DNA of 64,000 nt from Coptis chinensis (lineage: Eukaryota > Streptophyta > Magnoliopsida > Ranunculales > Ranunculaceae): the NCBI GenBank assembly GCA_015680905.1, contig CM027378.1, positions 74,925,501 through 74,989,500 on the forward strand, in the 5' to 3' direction. A program made the translations under genes and the position numbers. The notes under the pieces were generated by a model. That model was not told the origin of the DNA. It made no database searches and saw nothing but the letters and a program-made list of their open reading frames with translations. Numbering within the stretch: the first letter of the stretch is position 1; every line of letters begins with the position of its first letter. Positions 10,914 through 21,300 of this stretch are shown one piece after another.

Positions 10914-11423
10914 GAAATTGGATGAAATTTAAATGTTACATGATTTTCTTCTTTCATTTGGGATAATTCCCTTACACCAGAAGAGTTTACAGAGTTGGCT
11001 TGAGATTATGAACCAAAAGTATGTATTAAACATATCGAAATTATTTTTTGCACTTAATTAATCGTAGACCATGAACGTACTTGGCACTGCTGAAACCAGA
11101 AGGTGTATCTTTATGGTACTATTGGCTTCTTTAATCCTTAAGAAATCATGGGGATGAATAGTTATGTAGCTAAAGTAGGTACTTAACACTAGCAATCCAT
11201 GGTGATATTTTCTTTAGATGCTCATATTTATTTGCTTTAATTTTAGGCTGTTTACACGAACTTCGTATAGTTCAGCGCATGTTAGTAGTTGAACCAGCTA
11301 AAGGAAACAGCTATTCAGTTTTGCATGTGTTCTCTTGAACTAATTAAACTTTAGGTTGTGTTTGTTCTTTTCTGTTTTTGAAATATATTTTGGTGCTAAG
11401 ACTTACTGTACTTTATGCTTTGC
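10221..11423. other. CACTA interior, no recognised gene
   Basis: A (TC)n microsatellite lies near 10878-10910. A possible short exon is ATGGAAGCCATAGGAGTC... from about 10734, followed by a GTAATG donor-like site. I recognise nothing in it. Confidence 0.4.
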
Positions 11424-11590
11424 TAAAACAGGCCGGTTTGAAATAATGCAATAATTATATGAATATTTGATTTGGATGCACTATCACTAAAACAGGTTTG
11501 AAATAATGCGATATAGTTATATGAAGATTTGATTTGGATGCACTGTCACTAAAACAGGTTTGAAATAATGTGACATAGTTATATGAAGGT
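11424..11590. repeat. ~62-bp tandem repeat inside CACTA
   Basis: Three copies contain GGTTTGAAATAATG, then AGTTATATGAA and a TTTGGATGCACT-TCACT-AAAACA spacer; the third is partial. Confidence 0.75.
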
Positions 11591-11943
11591 TGGATACTTC
11601 ACAATGTCTTTAATATTTTCGCCGTCCTCTAACGTCTTGTAACATCAATGAGAAGTTGAGAACCCACCCATGTTAGGTCTCGCACTCTATCTTCTCTCAT
11701 TCTTGAATACTGGCCTCACATTTAAAAAAAAACAAATTGGTGTTCCTTTTTTTTGCGTTTTGGGTTAACAAAGAAGAGATGCTCGAAATTGGGTTGTGGT
11801 GTCAGCTCATTTAAAGATGGCATTTTTTTTGTTTGTGTCAGCTATGGAGGTAATTCGTTCCTCACTTTCTTTAATGGTTTTCAAAACTTCAATAGTAGTG
11901 TGATACTGGAAGAGCACAAAAAGAGAATAATAAGAAGAAGAGA

Positions 11944-12579
11944 ATGAAGTTTACAGTGAAAGCATTAAGTAACAGTAGCAATGGTACTGGAAGAGCAAGG
12001 GTGGGACTTTTACAGCTAGGAAACTGCCCAACACCCATTGAAACACCATCTCTTCTTCTCTCTACACGCAAAGCTCTTCTCGTTTTCATTGCACCTGATC
12101 TCCTTCCTTCACTTCTTTCCCCTGATTCTCATCTTCTCCAAGTCAGCCCACTTCACTTGTAAGTAAAATCACCACCCCCCCCCCCCTTTTTTTTGTCTAC
12201 ACTCGTTACTCATTATTTCAATAAGAAAGTTTCAATTCTGAAATATTTTCAGCTTAGAAAGCCCTACTCCAAATGCCATATCTAGTATTAGAGGATTGCA
12301 TAAAATGGTTGGTTTGCATAAGTACTGCTTTGTTGCTGCTCCAAGGGATTCAATGTTATGTCTCCCTGCCTGTGAAAGTTCTAACAAATTTGGTGCCTCT
12401 TTCGAGACACCTTGCAGCCGCCGATTGGTAATTACTATTTTTTTTTTCCATTGGCATATAATTTAACTTATAAATGATTCTATATTTCAAATTGTGATTA
12501 GCAGATAAGACCTGTTGAGTACATGGAGATGATTTCATCTTTGAAACCAAACCTGTGGGCTAGTTTGGCAGATGAAGTG
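11944..12579 (+). pseudogene. Captured QTRT2-like exons 1-3 (queuine tRNA-ribosyltransferase accessory subunit), 5' half of a chimera
   Basis: Exon 1 (11944-12158) starts MKFTVKALS and has CPTPIETPSLLLSTRKAL and LLPSLLSPDSHLLQVSP. Exon 2 is 12253-12427 (SSIRGLHKMVGLHKYCFVAA, FGASFETP). Exon 3 starts at 12505 ([20 protein letters not shown]). Splice sites are intact (GTAAGT at 12159; AG at 12251 and 12503), and the frame is open across all three exons. This matches, from memory, the N-terminal part of the plant non-catalytic TGT subunit, which works with the catalytic subunit to place queuine in tRNA. Only this N-terminal part is present. It breaks off mid-exon at LADEV and runs into GFAT sequence. 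Confidence 0.75.
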
Positions 12580-13704
12580 TTGAAGCTTGACCAACAGATG
12601 AAGGATCTGGCTAAACTACTTATGGTTGAGCAGTCACTTCTTGTGTTTGGAAGAGGTTACAATTATGCAACAGTACTAGAGGGTGCTTTGAAAGTTAAAG
12701 AGGTGGCTCTTATGCATACTGAAGGAATACTTACGGGGAAATGAAACACGGCCCTTTGGCATTGGTTGATGAAAATCTCCCTACTGTAGTCATTGCGACC
12801 CATGATGCTTGCTTTAGGTTAGCTTCCATAACAGTGAAGATGCTTAATGATACATGTGGTTTATTTTACTTTGTAACAATATTGTCATCTTGTACATTTG
12901 TTAGCAAGCAACAGTCAGTTATTCAGCAGCTTCATGCTCACAAAGGTTGCTTGATTGTCATGTGTTCGAAAGGAGAGGCCTCGTTGGTGTGCCCTGGTGA
13001 AACTGTTTGAGTTATCGAAGTTCTTCAGGTTGAAGATTGTCTTCAACCTGTAGTTAACATAATTCCATTGCAGGTATGATTTCTCCTTGGAAGCATAACA
13101 TTTATATAGTGACCTTATTCTCCTTTGTGCTGTATCAATTAAGCATGTTGTGTATCTTAATCCTCATTGATGTGATACCCATATGATAGTACAACATAAT
13201 ACAACTATACAAGTATGTAGCTTAGAATTATTGGTAGGATACTTGGATGGAAGCATAATGACATTATGTTTTCAAAGTTCCCAACTTCAATGGCTTGGTT
13301 TTTTGATGATATACAAATGTGAAGTCAGGGCTATGGCACCAGTGGCATGCACTAATTGTTTGTCGTATTCTTAAGTAGATATATCTTTTTTTTTCGTCTG
13401 ATGAAGATGTGCATGTCAGAAACGTTGTTTGTGTAGGTTACACACTTGTTCCCATCTTTCAACTACTTTAGGTTGCATTTGGCATTGCTTCGAGATTTTA
13501 ACAGCTTTTCCTTTATAATTTACAGCACAGGCAACAATATACATGTAACTTTGTACTTTTAGTCATTTACGATGAGATTTTCTTTTAGATGCTTCTGTTC
13601 TGTAGTTTTGTTCCTTGTAGTTGCTAGCATATCATCTCACAGTCTTACGGGGATACAATGTTGATCAGCCTCGGAATCTTGCGAAAAGTGTGACAACCCA
13701 GTGA
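12574..13704 (+). pseudogene. Captured GFAT 3' exons (glutamine:fructose-6-phosphate amidotransferase isomerase domain), 3' half of a chimera
   Basis: From 12580 the frame reads [14 protein letters not shown], then [20 protein letters not shown] and KHGPLALVDENLP, the second SIS domain of GFAT. GFAT makes glucosamine-6-phosphate for UDP-GlcNAc synthesis. Introns 12818-12904 and 13074-13620 have GT-AG ends, so the capture was from genomic DNA. The last exon (13621-13704) ends RGYNVDQPRNLAKSVTTQ and a stop, the normal GFAT C-terminus. A single-base deletion near 12731 shifts the frame before MKHGP, and TGA at 13008 interrupts the next exon. The glutaminase and first SIS domains are absent. Confidence 0.9.
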
Positions 13705-14655
13705 TTGAATTTAGATAAAATCTGAAGAGTCCATTTGTTATCTTTTCCCCGCTTCTGTGATAAAAGTGAGGAACTTTCGCCCATTAGGTATGATTCACCT
13801 AACACAAGCATTGCAAGAGCCTTTAGATTTAAACTAAGGGCATCATGAAAGGTTGGATACTGAATATGTTGAAGCTAAAGTCCATGTACATAATGGTTTG
13901 ACTTTCATAACTTAACATATTAGTGGCCGAAACCAAGTATATTTTTCTTTCTGTTTTAGGTTTTAATTCTATTTTGTGTGTTGTTTTGAAGCTACATCTG
14001 ACAATTGCCCGGAACATGGTGATAGTAGTAGACTTGAAAAGCTTTAGTCTGAAGTTTTCCCACCGTACATTTTGAATTTAGGTCTGATTTCTTATGTTCT
14101 TTCCTTTGCCTATTAGATATATATACAGATTAGATATATCCTACAGTGGTGTACGTTATTTGGGGCTTAACCAATATGATTATCTATCATAGTTGATTGT
14201 ATCTCTTGCGTTTAGTAGTTATTGACTTAGTGTGCTAACACATTGTTTGTGTATTTTTTTTAATACTGTGTAGAAGTCGTTATATGATTATATTTTTAGT
14301 TTACTTATTAAACAAACTAACACATTCTTCTTCATATTGTTTTTTAGGTTATAAGTGAGATAACACGGTAGCTCAATTAAGTTTGTTTGAGATGGATCGG
14401 TTGATTAGAAATTTGTTGGATGCATGAGTTATGTAAATTGCATTGTTGTTGGATTATGAGACTTGACTTTGAATCAAGTGCGTGCTTGAGTTATTTAATT
14501 TTTTTTCTCCGTGAATAAATCATGTAATATGAAGTTATGAACAAGTTCTTGGAATAATTTATGTTGGTAATAAAAGTATGATTCTTGTTTCCGTAATGGA
14601 CTCCAGTTGTAGGTGTTTGAATGTATTGGTTTACATGAATTTCAAATTTACAGGA
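13705..14655. other. CACTA interior after the captured gene
   Basis: AT-rich and non-coding. It may include the captured GFAT 3' flank. Nothing else is recognised. Confidence 0.4.
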
Positions 14656-15030
14656 AAAAAAAAAGGAGTTATGACGGCTTTCAAAGAACTGTCGTGTGGC
14701 ATACCAATTCTTCACAGTTTTTAGTGTTAATTTCTTGACGTTTTTGTTTCTCAGGGTGACGCTTAAATAAAAACAGTCATAAATGAAGGTTTAGTTCTTG
14801 ACACTTTTTCTAATAAACTATGACGGTTAAGTAAAACATGTCATGCAAAAGGATCCAGTTATGACGTTTATAAATGAATTTTTGTCATATTAAGTTTGAG
14901 TTTTAATGTCAGCTTCTCCAAAACCGTCATCAACTTTATGACGGGCTCTATAATGACGGATGTTTTTTAAATGAAAAAATGTCATTAAACTTGTTTCATG
15001 ACAGCTAAAAGTCGTCATCACAAGTCATTT
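14656..15030. repeat. CACTA subterminal repeats, right
   Basis: Multiple inverted or direct copies of short TATGACGG / AACCGTCAT / GTCAT motifs spaced about 30-60 bp, mirroring the left subterminal block. Confidence 0.65.
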
Positions 15031-15080
15031 TTTTAGTAGTGCGCCTCCCCCTTCTCTTCAACCGCGGCGTTCTGTAATTG

Positions 15081-15602
15081 CTATGCCTGCCTCTTCCTTG
15101 GATTGGAATCCTCCTCGTTCGGCCCTCGGATCAACCATTTAAATGTTCCCCTATGACTGTTCTTGGCCGTCACTTGGTCTCCCCGAACTTCACACATACT
15201 CGTGGGAGTGGGAAACCGTATCACTTGATAGTAAGTTGATAGGACGACCTTCATCTCATGAATCCACCGCCTTCCTAGAATAGCATTGTACTGGGAAGAC
15301 GAGTCCACCACCATGAATCACACGAACACAGTCACGGGGCCCGTCGTTACTGGTAATAAGAGCTCTCCCATTGGCTCAGTCATGCTTCCATTGAATCCAT
15401 ATAAGTTAGTCCGCGGCGGCCTCAACTGTCTATGATCAATCCCCATCTCTTCCAACGCTCCTTTGAACAACAGGTCCACGACACTGCCACAATCCACCAA
15501 TACCCATTTCACCATATAATTGCCCATCGCCACCGTGATGACCAATGCGTCTTCATGGGGGGCGTCCACCGCCCGCAAATCTGCACCACTAAAGACAATC
15601 AT
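15081..15602 (-). pseudogene. Gypsy-B aspartic protease
   Basis: Two minus-strand frames, 15318-15602 and 15081-15314, form the retropepsin. The active-site block reads VKWVLVDCGSVVDLLF, where the usual D-T/S-G is D-C-G. The distal part has YNAILGRRWIHEMKVV. The frames are offset near 15315. It lies between Gag (right) and the CACTA-interrupted reverse transcriptase (left). Confidence 0.85.
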
Positions 15603-17105
15603 ATCTCTGTCCTCTGCTTTCCCCGTGATCTATCAGCCCCTTCGTTAATCTGCTGAATGCTCGCAGTTCCTTGCACTCTATCCCTGTGGGCATTATGGCT
15701 TAACACTTCTCCACTGAAGATCACGTTAATGGTTCCAAGGATTCGATCTTGTCGCGGTACCACCTCCCTGCTTTGTCCTCCCCTTATAAACTCTCTCATC
15801 CTTCCCTTTTCTACCAAACGCTGAACCATCCATTTTAATGCGTAACAGTCGTCGGTCTCATGATTGTGTATCTGATGATAAGCGCAGAAAGGTTTACCAG
15901 GCAACTCCCCGGGTGTGTTCTGCGGCCCCTCATATCCCTGCATGTTCTTTATCAACGGTAGCATTTCACTCAAGGACCTATTCAGCGGCGTAACTTCTAC
16001 CTCACGGTATGGTTTCCTCTCTCTGTTCTCCCTTCTAATCCCTTCGCAGTTTCTTTCGGCCCTTGGGGGGTAGCCGTGGTATCCCTCCCTTCCTTTCTCG
16101 ATCGCTTCCCCTCTCCTAGGTTCCCTGTCTTTCTCCAAGGATAACACTGCCTTACCGGATCTCTTGGATTCCTTCTGCATACTATCCTCATATCGGATGT
16201 ATTTCTCTACCCGCGGATATAGCTCATGCAATGTTACAATCTCGTTCTTCGCCACCGACTGGTGTACTCCTGTCCCTGGCCGCAGTCCCCTTTCAAATGC
16301 AATCACAGCAGTCCTTTCATCTAGGTTTTCAACCTTCAACGTCTCAACTTTGAACCGACACAGGAATTCCCTCACAGACTCGGTGGACCTTTGTCGAACG
16401 TTGAATAATGTCGCGATATCCACAACCCGCTTTTTCTGATGAATGAAATGATCTATAAACTCCTGTTCTAGTTCCTGAAAGCTCCTTATACTTCCCGCTG
16501 GTAATCGATAATACCAGTCCGATGCCCCCCCCTTTCAGGCTTGCCGGGAACATCATACACCGCAACCCATCATATCTAGACTCTTACCAGAGTGGCATTT
16601 GCTGCCGGAAATGGAGGATGTGGCCTGCTGGGTCGCTTTTTCCATCGTACCTCTCAAACCTAGGCTGGTTGAAATGCTTTGGGACTTTCGAAGCCCAAAT
16701 ACTATCCGCCATTGGGTTGCGACTCAGCCCTGCTATCACCTGACTAGCTGCTCCCCCGCGACCTTTCGTCAGCTGCCTATTAGCCTCCCTGTCGTTGTTT
16801 ATCATTTCTTGCACCTGCTCCACCGTCAAACCGGTTACCGGATTTTCCACCAGATTTGGCTCGTTGTTTTCTTCCTCTTCCGTATCCTCGCCTACCTCTT
16901 CCTCCATCTCTTCTTCTTCCCTTTCCACTTCCCTTCTTAATTCCTCATTCTCCTCTCTTAGCCTCCCTATCTCTTCTCTCATGAGTCGCGTCTCTTCCGC
17001 TTCCTATTCCTCTATTCTGTTACCTTCTTCTCCCACCACTACCTCGGGCATCAATTCTTGTGTAGCCATCTTCTTCGGTCTCCCTACCTGTTTCTTGGGT
17101 GCCAT
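15599..17105 (-). pseudogene. Gypsy-B Gag
   Basis: The start codon is probably at 17105 (MAPKKQVGRPKKMATQELMP, with a basic GRPKK patch). An in-frame TAG lies near 17004. A Glu-rich coiled coil then runs in 16584-16982 (LREENEELRREVEREEEE). The capsid core continues over 16344-16565 and 15599-16423, with MDIATLFNVRQRSTESVREF and FERGLRPGTG. The C-terminus has FCAYHQIHNHETDDCYALK, a knuckle-like segment. At least two frame changes (about 16570 and 16420) and the stop show decay. Confidence 0.85.
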
Positions 17106-17123
17106 CTCTTTCTTGCTACTCGT

Positions 17124-17140
17124 CCCCACAGACGGCGCCA
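17124..17140 (-). other. Gypsy-B primer binding site (tRNA-Asp type)
   Basis: The minus strand reads TGGCGCCGTCTGTGGGG directly inside the LTR. It matches the complement of the tRNA-Asp(GTC) 3' end over its first nine bases and again at the terminal GGGG. Confidence 0.75.
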
Positions 17141-17142
17141 AA

Positions 17143-17512
17143 TGTAAGAACCTAAACTAAGACCACAAAGTAGGAAAGAATAGTTGAATTATTACAACAC
17201 ACAAGACTCAGATCTCACCACTCTTTTTTCTCTCTTTCTCTCCTCTTTTTTCTCTCCCTCCCCCTCCCTCCCTTTTCTATCCACCTCCACTTCTTTATAT
17301 ACCCCCTCCTTGATCTAAACCATCCATCTATTCCTCCATCTGACGGCCTTCCCTTTATCGTACTTCGGCCACGTCTGCCCTTAGGGTTCCGCGGCACTGT
17401 TCCGCTACTCCCCAACCTACCCGCTTATGACTTAGTCCTATGGCACATAATGGGCCACTACTGTTCCATTACGATAAGTTTCTTTCACTAATTAATCTCT
17501 TTATCAAATCAG
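17143..17512 (-). repeat. Gypsy-B 5' LTR (outer end approximate)
   Basis: Starts TGTAAGAACC two bases beyond the primer site and contains a long CT-rich run (17217-17280). The outer end is not certain; a candidate is ...TATCAAATCA near 17512. No partner LTR is in the window, so length and target duplication cannot be checked. Confidence 0.55.
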
Positions 17513-17589
17513 AATGAAGAAGCCCAAAATCATCTAGCACATAGTCATTTGGTGCAACTACATACTATATTACTACATACACCCTAAGG

Positions 17590-18340
17590 TATCAGCTATA
17601 TCCCAGAAACAATAACATTGATGTACCGCAACAGATTACATGATCAAGAGAAGGGTCTTAGGCTGGCTGCTTGGCATCTAAGTTTGTTGTGTGTGGTGAA
17701 AACGAAGAAAACTTGCACCACCTTCTTTAGGAGGGCAAATTCACAAGGTATGTTTCGAACTGGTTGGTGGGTAAGTTCAAGTTCAAACTTGATTTCAACA
17801 TGCTGAGATATGCTCTTAAGCTCTCCCAGTGAAGCTGACCACTAACTTTGGGAGCAGCTGTTGTTGGCATCATTAAACAAAATGTATTCATAGCAGGAAA
17901 ACTCTCTGAAGCTATTTCCTACCGATGCATGCATGAAGATGAGATCTCAGTTCTTGGGGCATTAGTTCTAGATATGCTCAGCCCAAACCACCTTTTAAGG
18001 GAACTTGACTACCTTCCATAACCCAACAAGTAAAGATAAATACTTATGGTTGCAGGGAAAGGACTAGGCTATGGAAATTTGCAACAAATCACCGGGCGGA
18101 ATGTGTTGCTATTTTGGAAAGTGTTGAACATGCAGTGACTCATGGATGGCTACACTTATAAGTGGAGCCCGATGCTGCACAACAGTCACTGCTTTCAAAA
18201 TACAATCAGTACCTTGGAAGCTACATGGCAGATGTAATTTTATCCAACAAAAGATGCAAACTATTTGCATTACCCACATTTGGAGGGAAGCAAATATATC
18301 TGCAGAGATTGTCGTTAATCTGAGTTACAAATTGTAATGA
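17590..18340 (+). pseudogene. LINE 3' remnant: zf-RVT and RNase H-like (RVT_3) pieces
   Basis: The plus strand around 17618-17735 gives GLRLAAWHLSLLC and, one frame over, CGENEENLHHLL, like the zinc-binding segment after plant LINE reverse transcriptases. At 18060-18337 it gives NHRAECVAILESVEHA and HGWLHL. Then 18146-18337 ends with WKLHGRCNFIQQKMQT and THIWREANISAEIVVNLS, matching the RNase H-like tail (helix plus HI-RE-N--AD). Frames are broken. Confidence 0.6.
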
Positions 18341-21300
18341 TACTCCACCCAAAAAAAAATACTAACTTATTGTATCTTATTTTATAAATATGGGCAACTG
18401 TGCACATTTAGTATATGAGGTACAATACTGATTTGCAGATATAGATTTAGAACAAAACAAACAGTAAAACGACACCTAGGCAAAAGTTTCAAAGACAAAA
18501 ACATGCTAGGTTACCTTAGTGAAATAGATAAATTTTGTATTCAAACAATTTATTTCATTCAATTTGAGCCCTCTTTTTAGTTCTTACTTTTGTTATTTGC
18601 CTACTTTTTGTTCTATTGAGAGCGTGTCAATGTTTGGTAGCTGATTATATTATTCCCAAGATGCAAATATGTTGGATAATGCGTTCAAGTGTTGTTATTA
18701 GGGGGACATTGTGCATTAAGGATTCGAAAAGAGAACAACAGTATGTTGCTTTAAGTAATTGTGTGTATATGTAGTGGATTCACTCAAGTCGCTTACTGAT
18801 AAATTTTGGCCATTTGATTTGTTTGATATTCTAATATATATTTCAAATGCTCATATATTACAATAATAGTCTTTGTGGATTTTTTTTGCATAATCATACC
18901 AGCAATTGCTTCTATGGAGGCCATTCATTTGTACATTGCATTCTTTTAGAAATAGATTTCATTTAGAAATGAAGTTTTAGTACTTAAACCTACCAAATCT
19001 TACGGGCACAAAAAAAATAAAAAATTACTAAACCCATATTTCTTCTCTTTGAAAATAGAGTTTTCTTTCTCATGCTCTACAACTAAAACTCACAAAACCT
19101 CCATTTGCCAACCAAAAAACAAACAACAAAGCCATTCTTTTCAATCCCTCGATCTCCATTCTCAAGCCAATCTCTTTCACTTTATGTCAAATATTTATGG
19201 GTATTTTTTTTTTAAATCTCCTTCACTTGATTTACTTCAGTTCTGAGTTTCAACTAACAATAGCTATCTTCTCTCTTGATCACAACTTTAAGAACTAACA
19301 AGAGGAAAGATTCGCCAGGTGTGAAATCTCATTGTATTCGAAAATAGTTTGGACTATTGATAGCCTTGATTCGAGATTTTGTAATGATATGATGACTGTA
19401 ATCGATGATATCTCATCATGATTTTCATTTTTTGTGTTGTTTTCGTGATTTTTTATTTTGGTTTTTGTAGAAAAAGGGATTATTATACAGTAATCAATTT
19501 GTTCAAGAGGTGGGTTTTCTTGGTTTGATTTTTCTGGGAAGCTCGGCCTCTTCTTCGTCACCAGGTATTCATGCATATCAATTTATCATGTCTTCCTATT
19601 CTATCAAGTAAGATGTCTTCATTGTCTTCTTATCTCTTCATGGTTGATAAGCTTTTTTACACGAAATGTTCATTGTTTTCTTATTTGTTTCGTTTAAATA
19701 ATTTTATTTATTTTTTGATAATATATGGGGGGGTTCTGAATTTGTTGAACTGAGTTATTTTCAACATGATGAAAATAAATATGTGAATGGTGAAGAAATT
19801 TACTGGCCAGTCCAAGTGATTGATGTTAAGGACTCAGTTGTTTGCTGGATTATTTACGTTGGTGCAAGAAGAAAAAAGGAAAAACAACATCACTATTAGT
19901 TTTGTTGGTCGTTGGTATTGTTGTGCTTATTTAAGCTTAACTCGGGTGATGGAAAAAGTTTTGTATTATTTTTCAGTTTCAAAATTGAATATCCAATGCC
20001 AGGACCACTAATGGCTTCTAGCGCATGTAATTTTGGTTTGCGCCAGGGCATTTGTGTACCTTGATTAATTTAAGTGATTATTGTCAGGTATAGGCAAAAA
20101 ATCGAAAGTTGGTAACTTAGTAAAAGCCACTTTAAATGGAAATGTATGACAAATCAAGACTAAGTTTTTTTTTTTGTACAAATGATTCCTTCTTTTTGAT
20201 ATTAGGTTTTACATGCAATCATGTTGTAATTGGATGACACCCATTTTAATAACTGTTGATAATGTATGTCAAATCCAACTGAAACTCTTATTAGTTTTGT
20301 GTTTTTATGTTTCACTGTTTAGAATTTTTATGATTGGAGCTTACCTAAATCATTTGTAACCAAAATCATGTGTAGTATAATCACTTGGAATTATATGTTG
20401 ATTTCTTCAACGGTCACTTATTTTATTCTCTTTACTGTTCTTCTTATCTTTCATTTGTTAAGCTTAGATTAAAATTTATTTTGCTTTCTACCTGGGTAGG
20501 GGAATTCCTTTGCAATGGATAGTAAGATCTTTCAATCTAAGCATGACCAAGTTGAGTAGCTTAGTGTTGGTCAGTAATTATCATTGTTGATCAATAATTT
20601 TTGAAAGGTCACAAGAAGTATGTAATCCCTTTCGACAGATTGGTTTTACTTTGTAATAAGGTTATTTGGTTTCATCTTAATCGACACTATGCTAAGTTGA
20701 CACTGAAAGTGTAACACTATGCTTATTTCTTCTTTTAGGCATGTGTTCAACTGTTATTTGTTGCTTTCCCTTTTAGGCAGTAGGAAAAGATACCGTGGTG
20801 CATATCCATCTATTAGTGTTCTCAAATTTAGGGGAATATTGTGTGGTGCATATCTATGTAATAGGGCAATTATCACTCACACATGTTAGTATATCATTTG
20901 CTGTCCTAGACTCTTTGATAAGTGATACCTCTTCTGCAAATAATGATACTGATAGATTAGATTTGACAGTGCTACTCATACATGAGAATAGGTTTTGGTT
21001 GTCTTGATTTCTATATATTTGAAAAGGCCATTGATTGTATTGTGGGCTCTTATTCATAGGAACCATTTTTGTACTTAATTAAAGAAGGTTCATTTGATTT
21101 AAGGTTTTATTTTTTTTGTTTCCAGTTAAAGATGTGCCTTTGCAGAGTTATTCAAATGTGAAGGATCAATGTCATCCACTATTGTTTAGGTATTTTCTCA
21201 CTTATTGCATACATAACTATATCGTTTTTCTTTTTTCGTAGTCAAGAAGAAAACTGAAAAACAAAAACAAAACAAAAAACAAAAAACTCAACTCACGATT

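Larger units (their letters stand above)
9936..15041. mobile_element. Non-autonomous CACTA transposon carrying captured gene exons
   Basis: Begins CACTACTAAAAAAAA and ends TTTTTTTAGTAGTG, so the termini share a 14-bp inverted repeat CACTACTAAAAAAA. The 3-bp target duplication CGC is present on both sides (9933-9935 and 15042-15044), as expected for CACTA (En/Spm) elements. Subterminal regions hold many short copies of a GTCAT/ATGACG motif. No transposase-like frame is visible in 5106 bp, so movement would need enzyme in trans. The middle holds exons of two host genes (11944-13704). Inserted within Gypsy-B pol. Confidence 0.93.
5887..17512 (-). mobile_element. Gypsy-B: Tat-like Ty3/Gypsy element, host of two nested insertions
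   Basis: Minus-strand element. From the right it has a 5' LTR (from 17143), primer site, gag, protease, (CACTA insertion), reverse transcriptase/RNase H, second RNase H, integrase and a 3' tandem-repeat region. Its 3' LTR is not seen because Gypsy-A inserted at 5886/5887 and separates it from this part. Outer end near 17512 is approximate. Several domains remain as long open frames (521 and 448 codons), so it is less decayed than Gypsy-A's pol. Confidence 0.9.

Noticed and set aside
17215..17415. Basic minus-strand frame rich in Arg, Lys and Gly
   Set aside because: Translation of the CT-rich run in the Gypsy-B LTR; low complexity.
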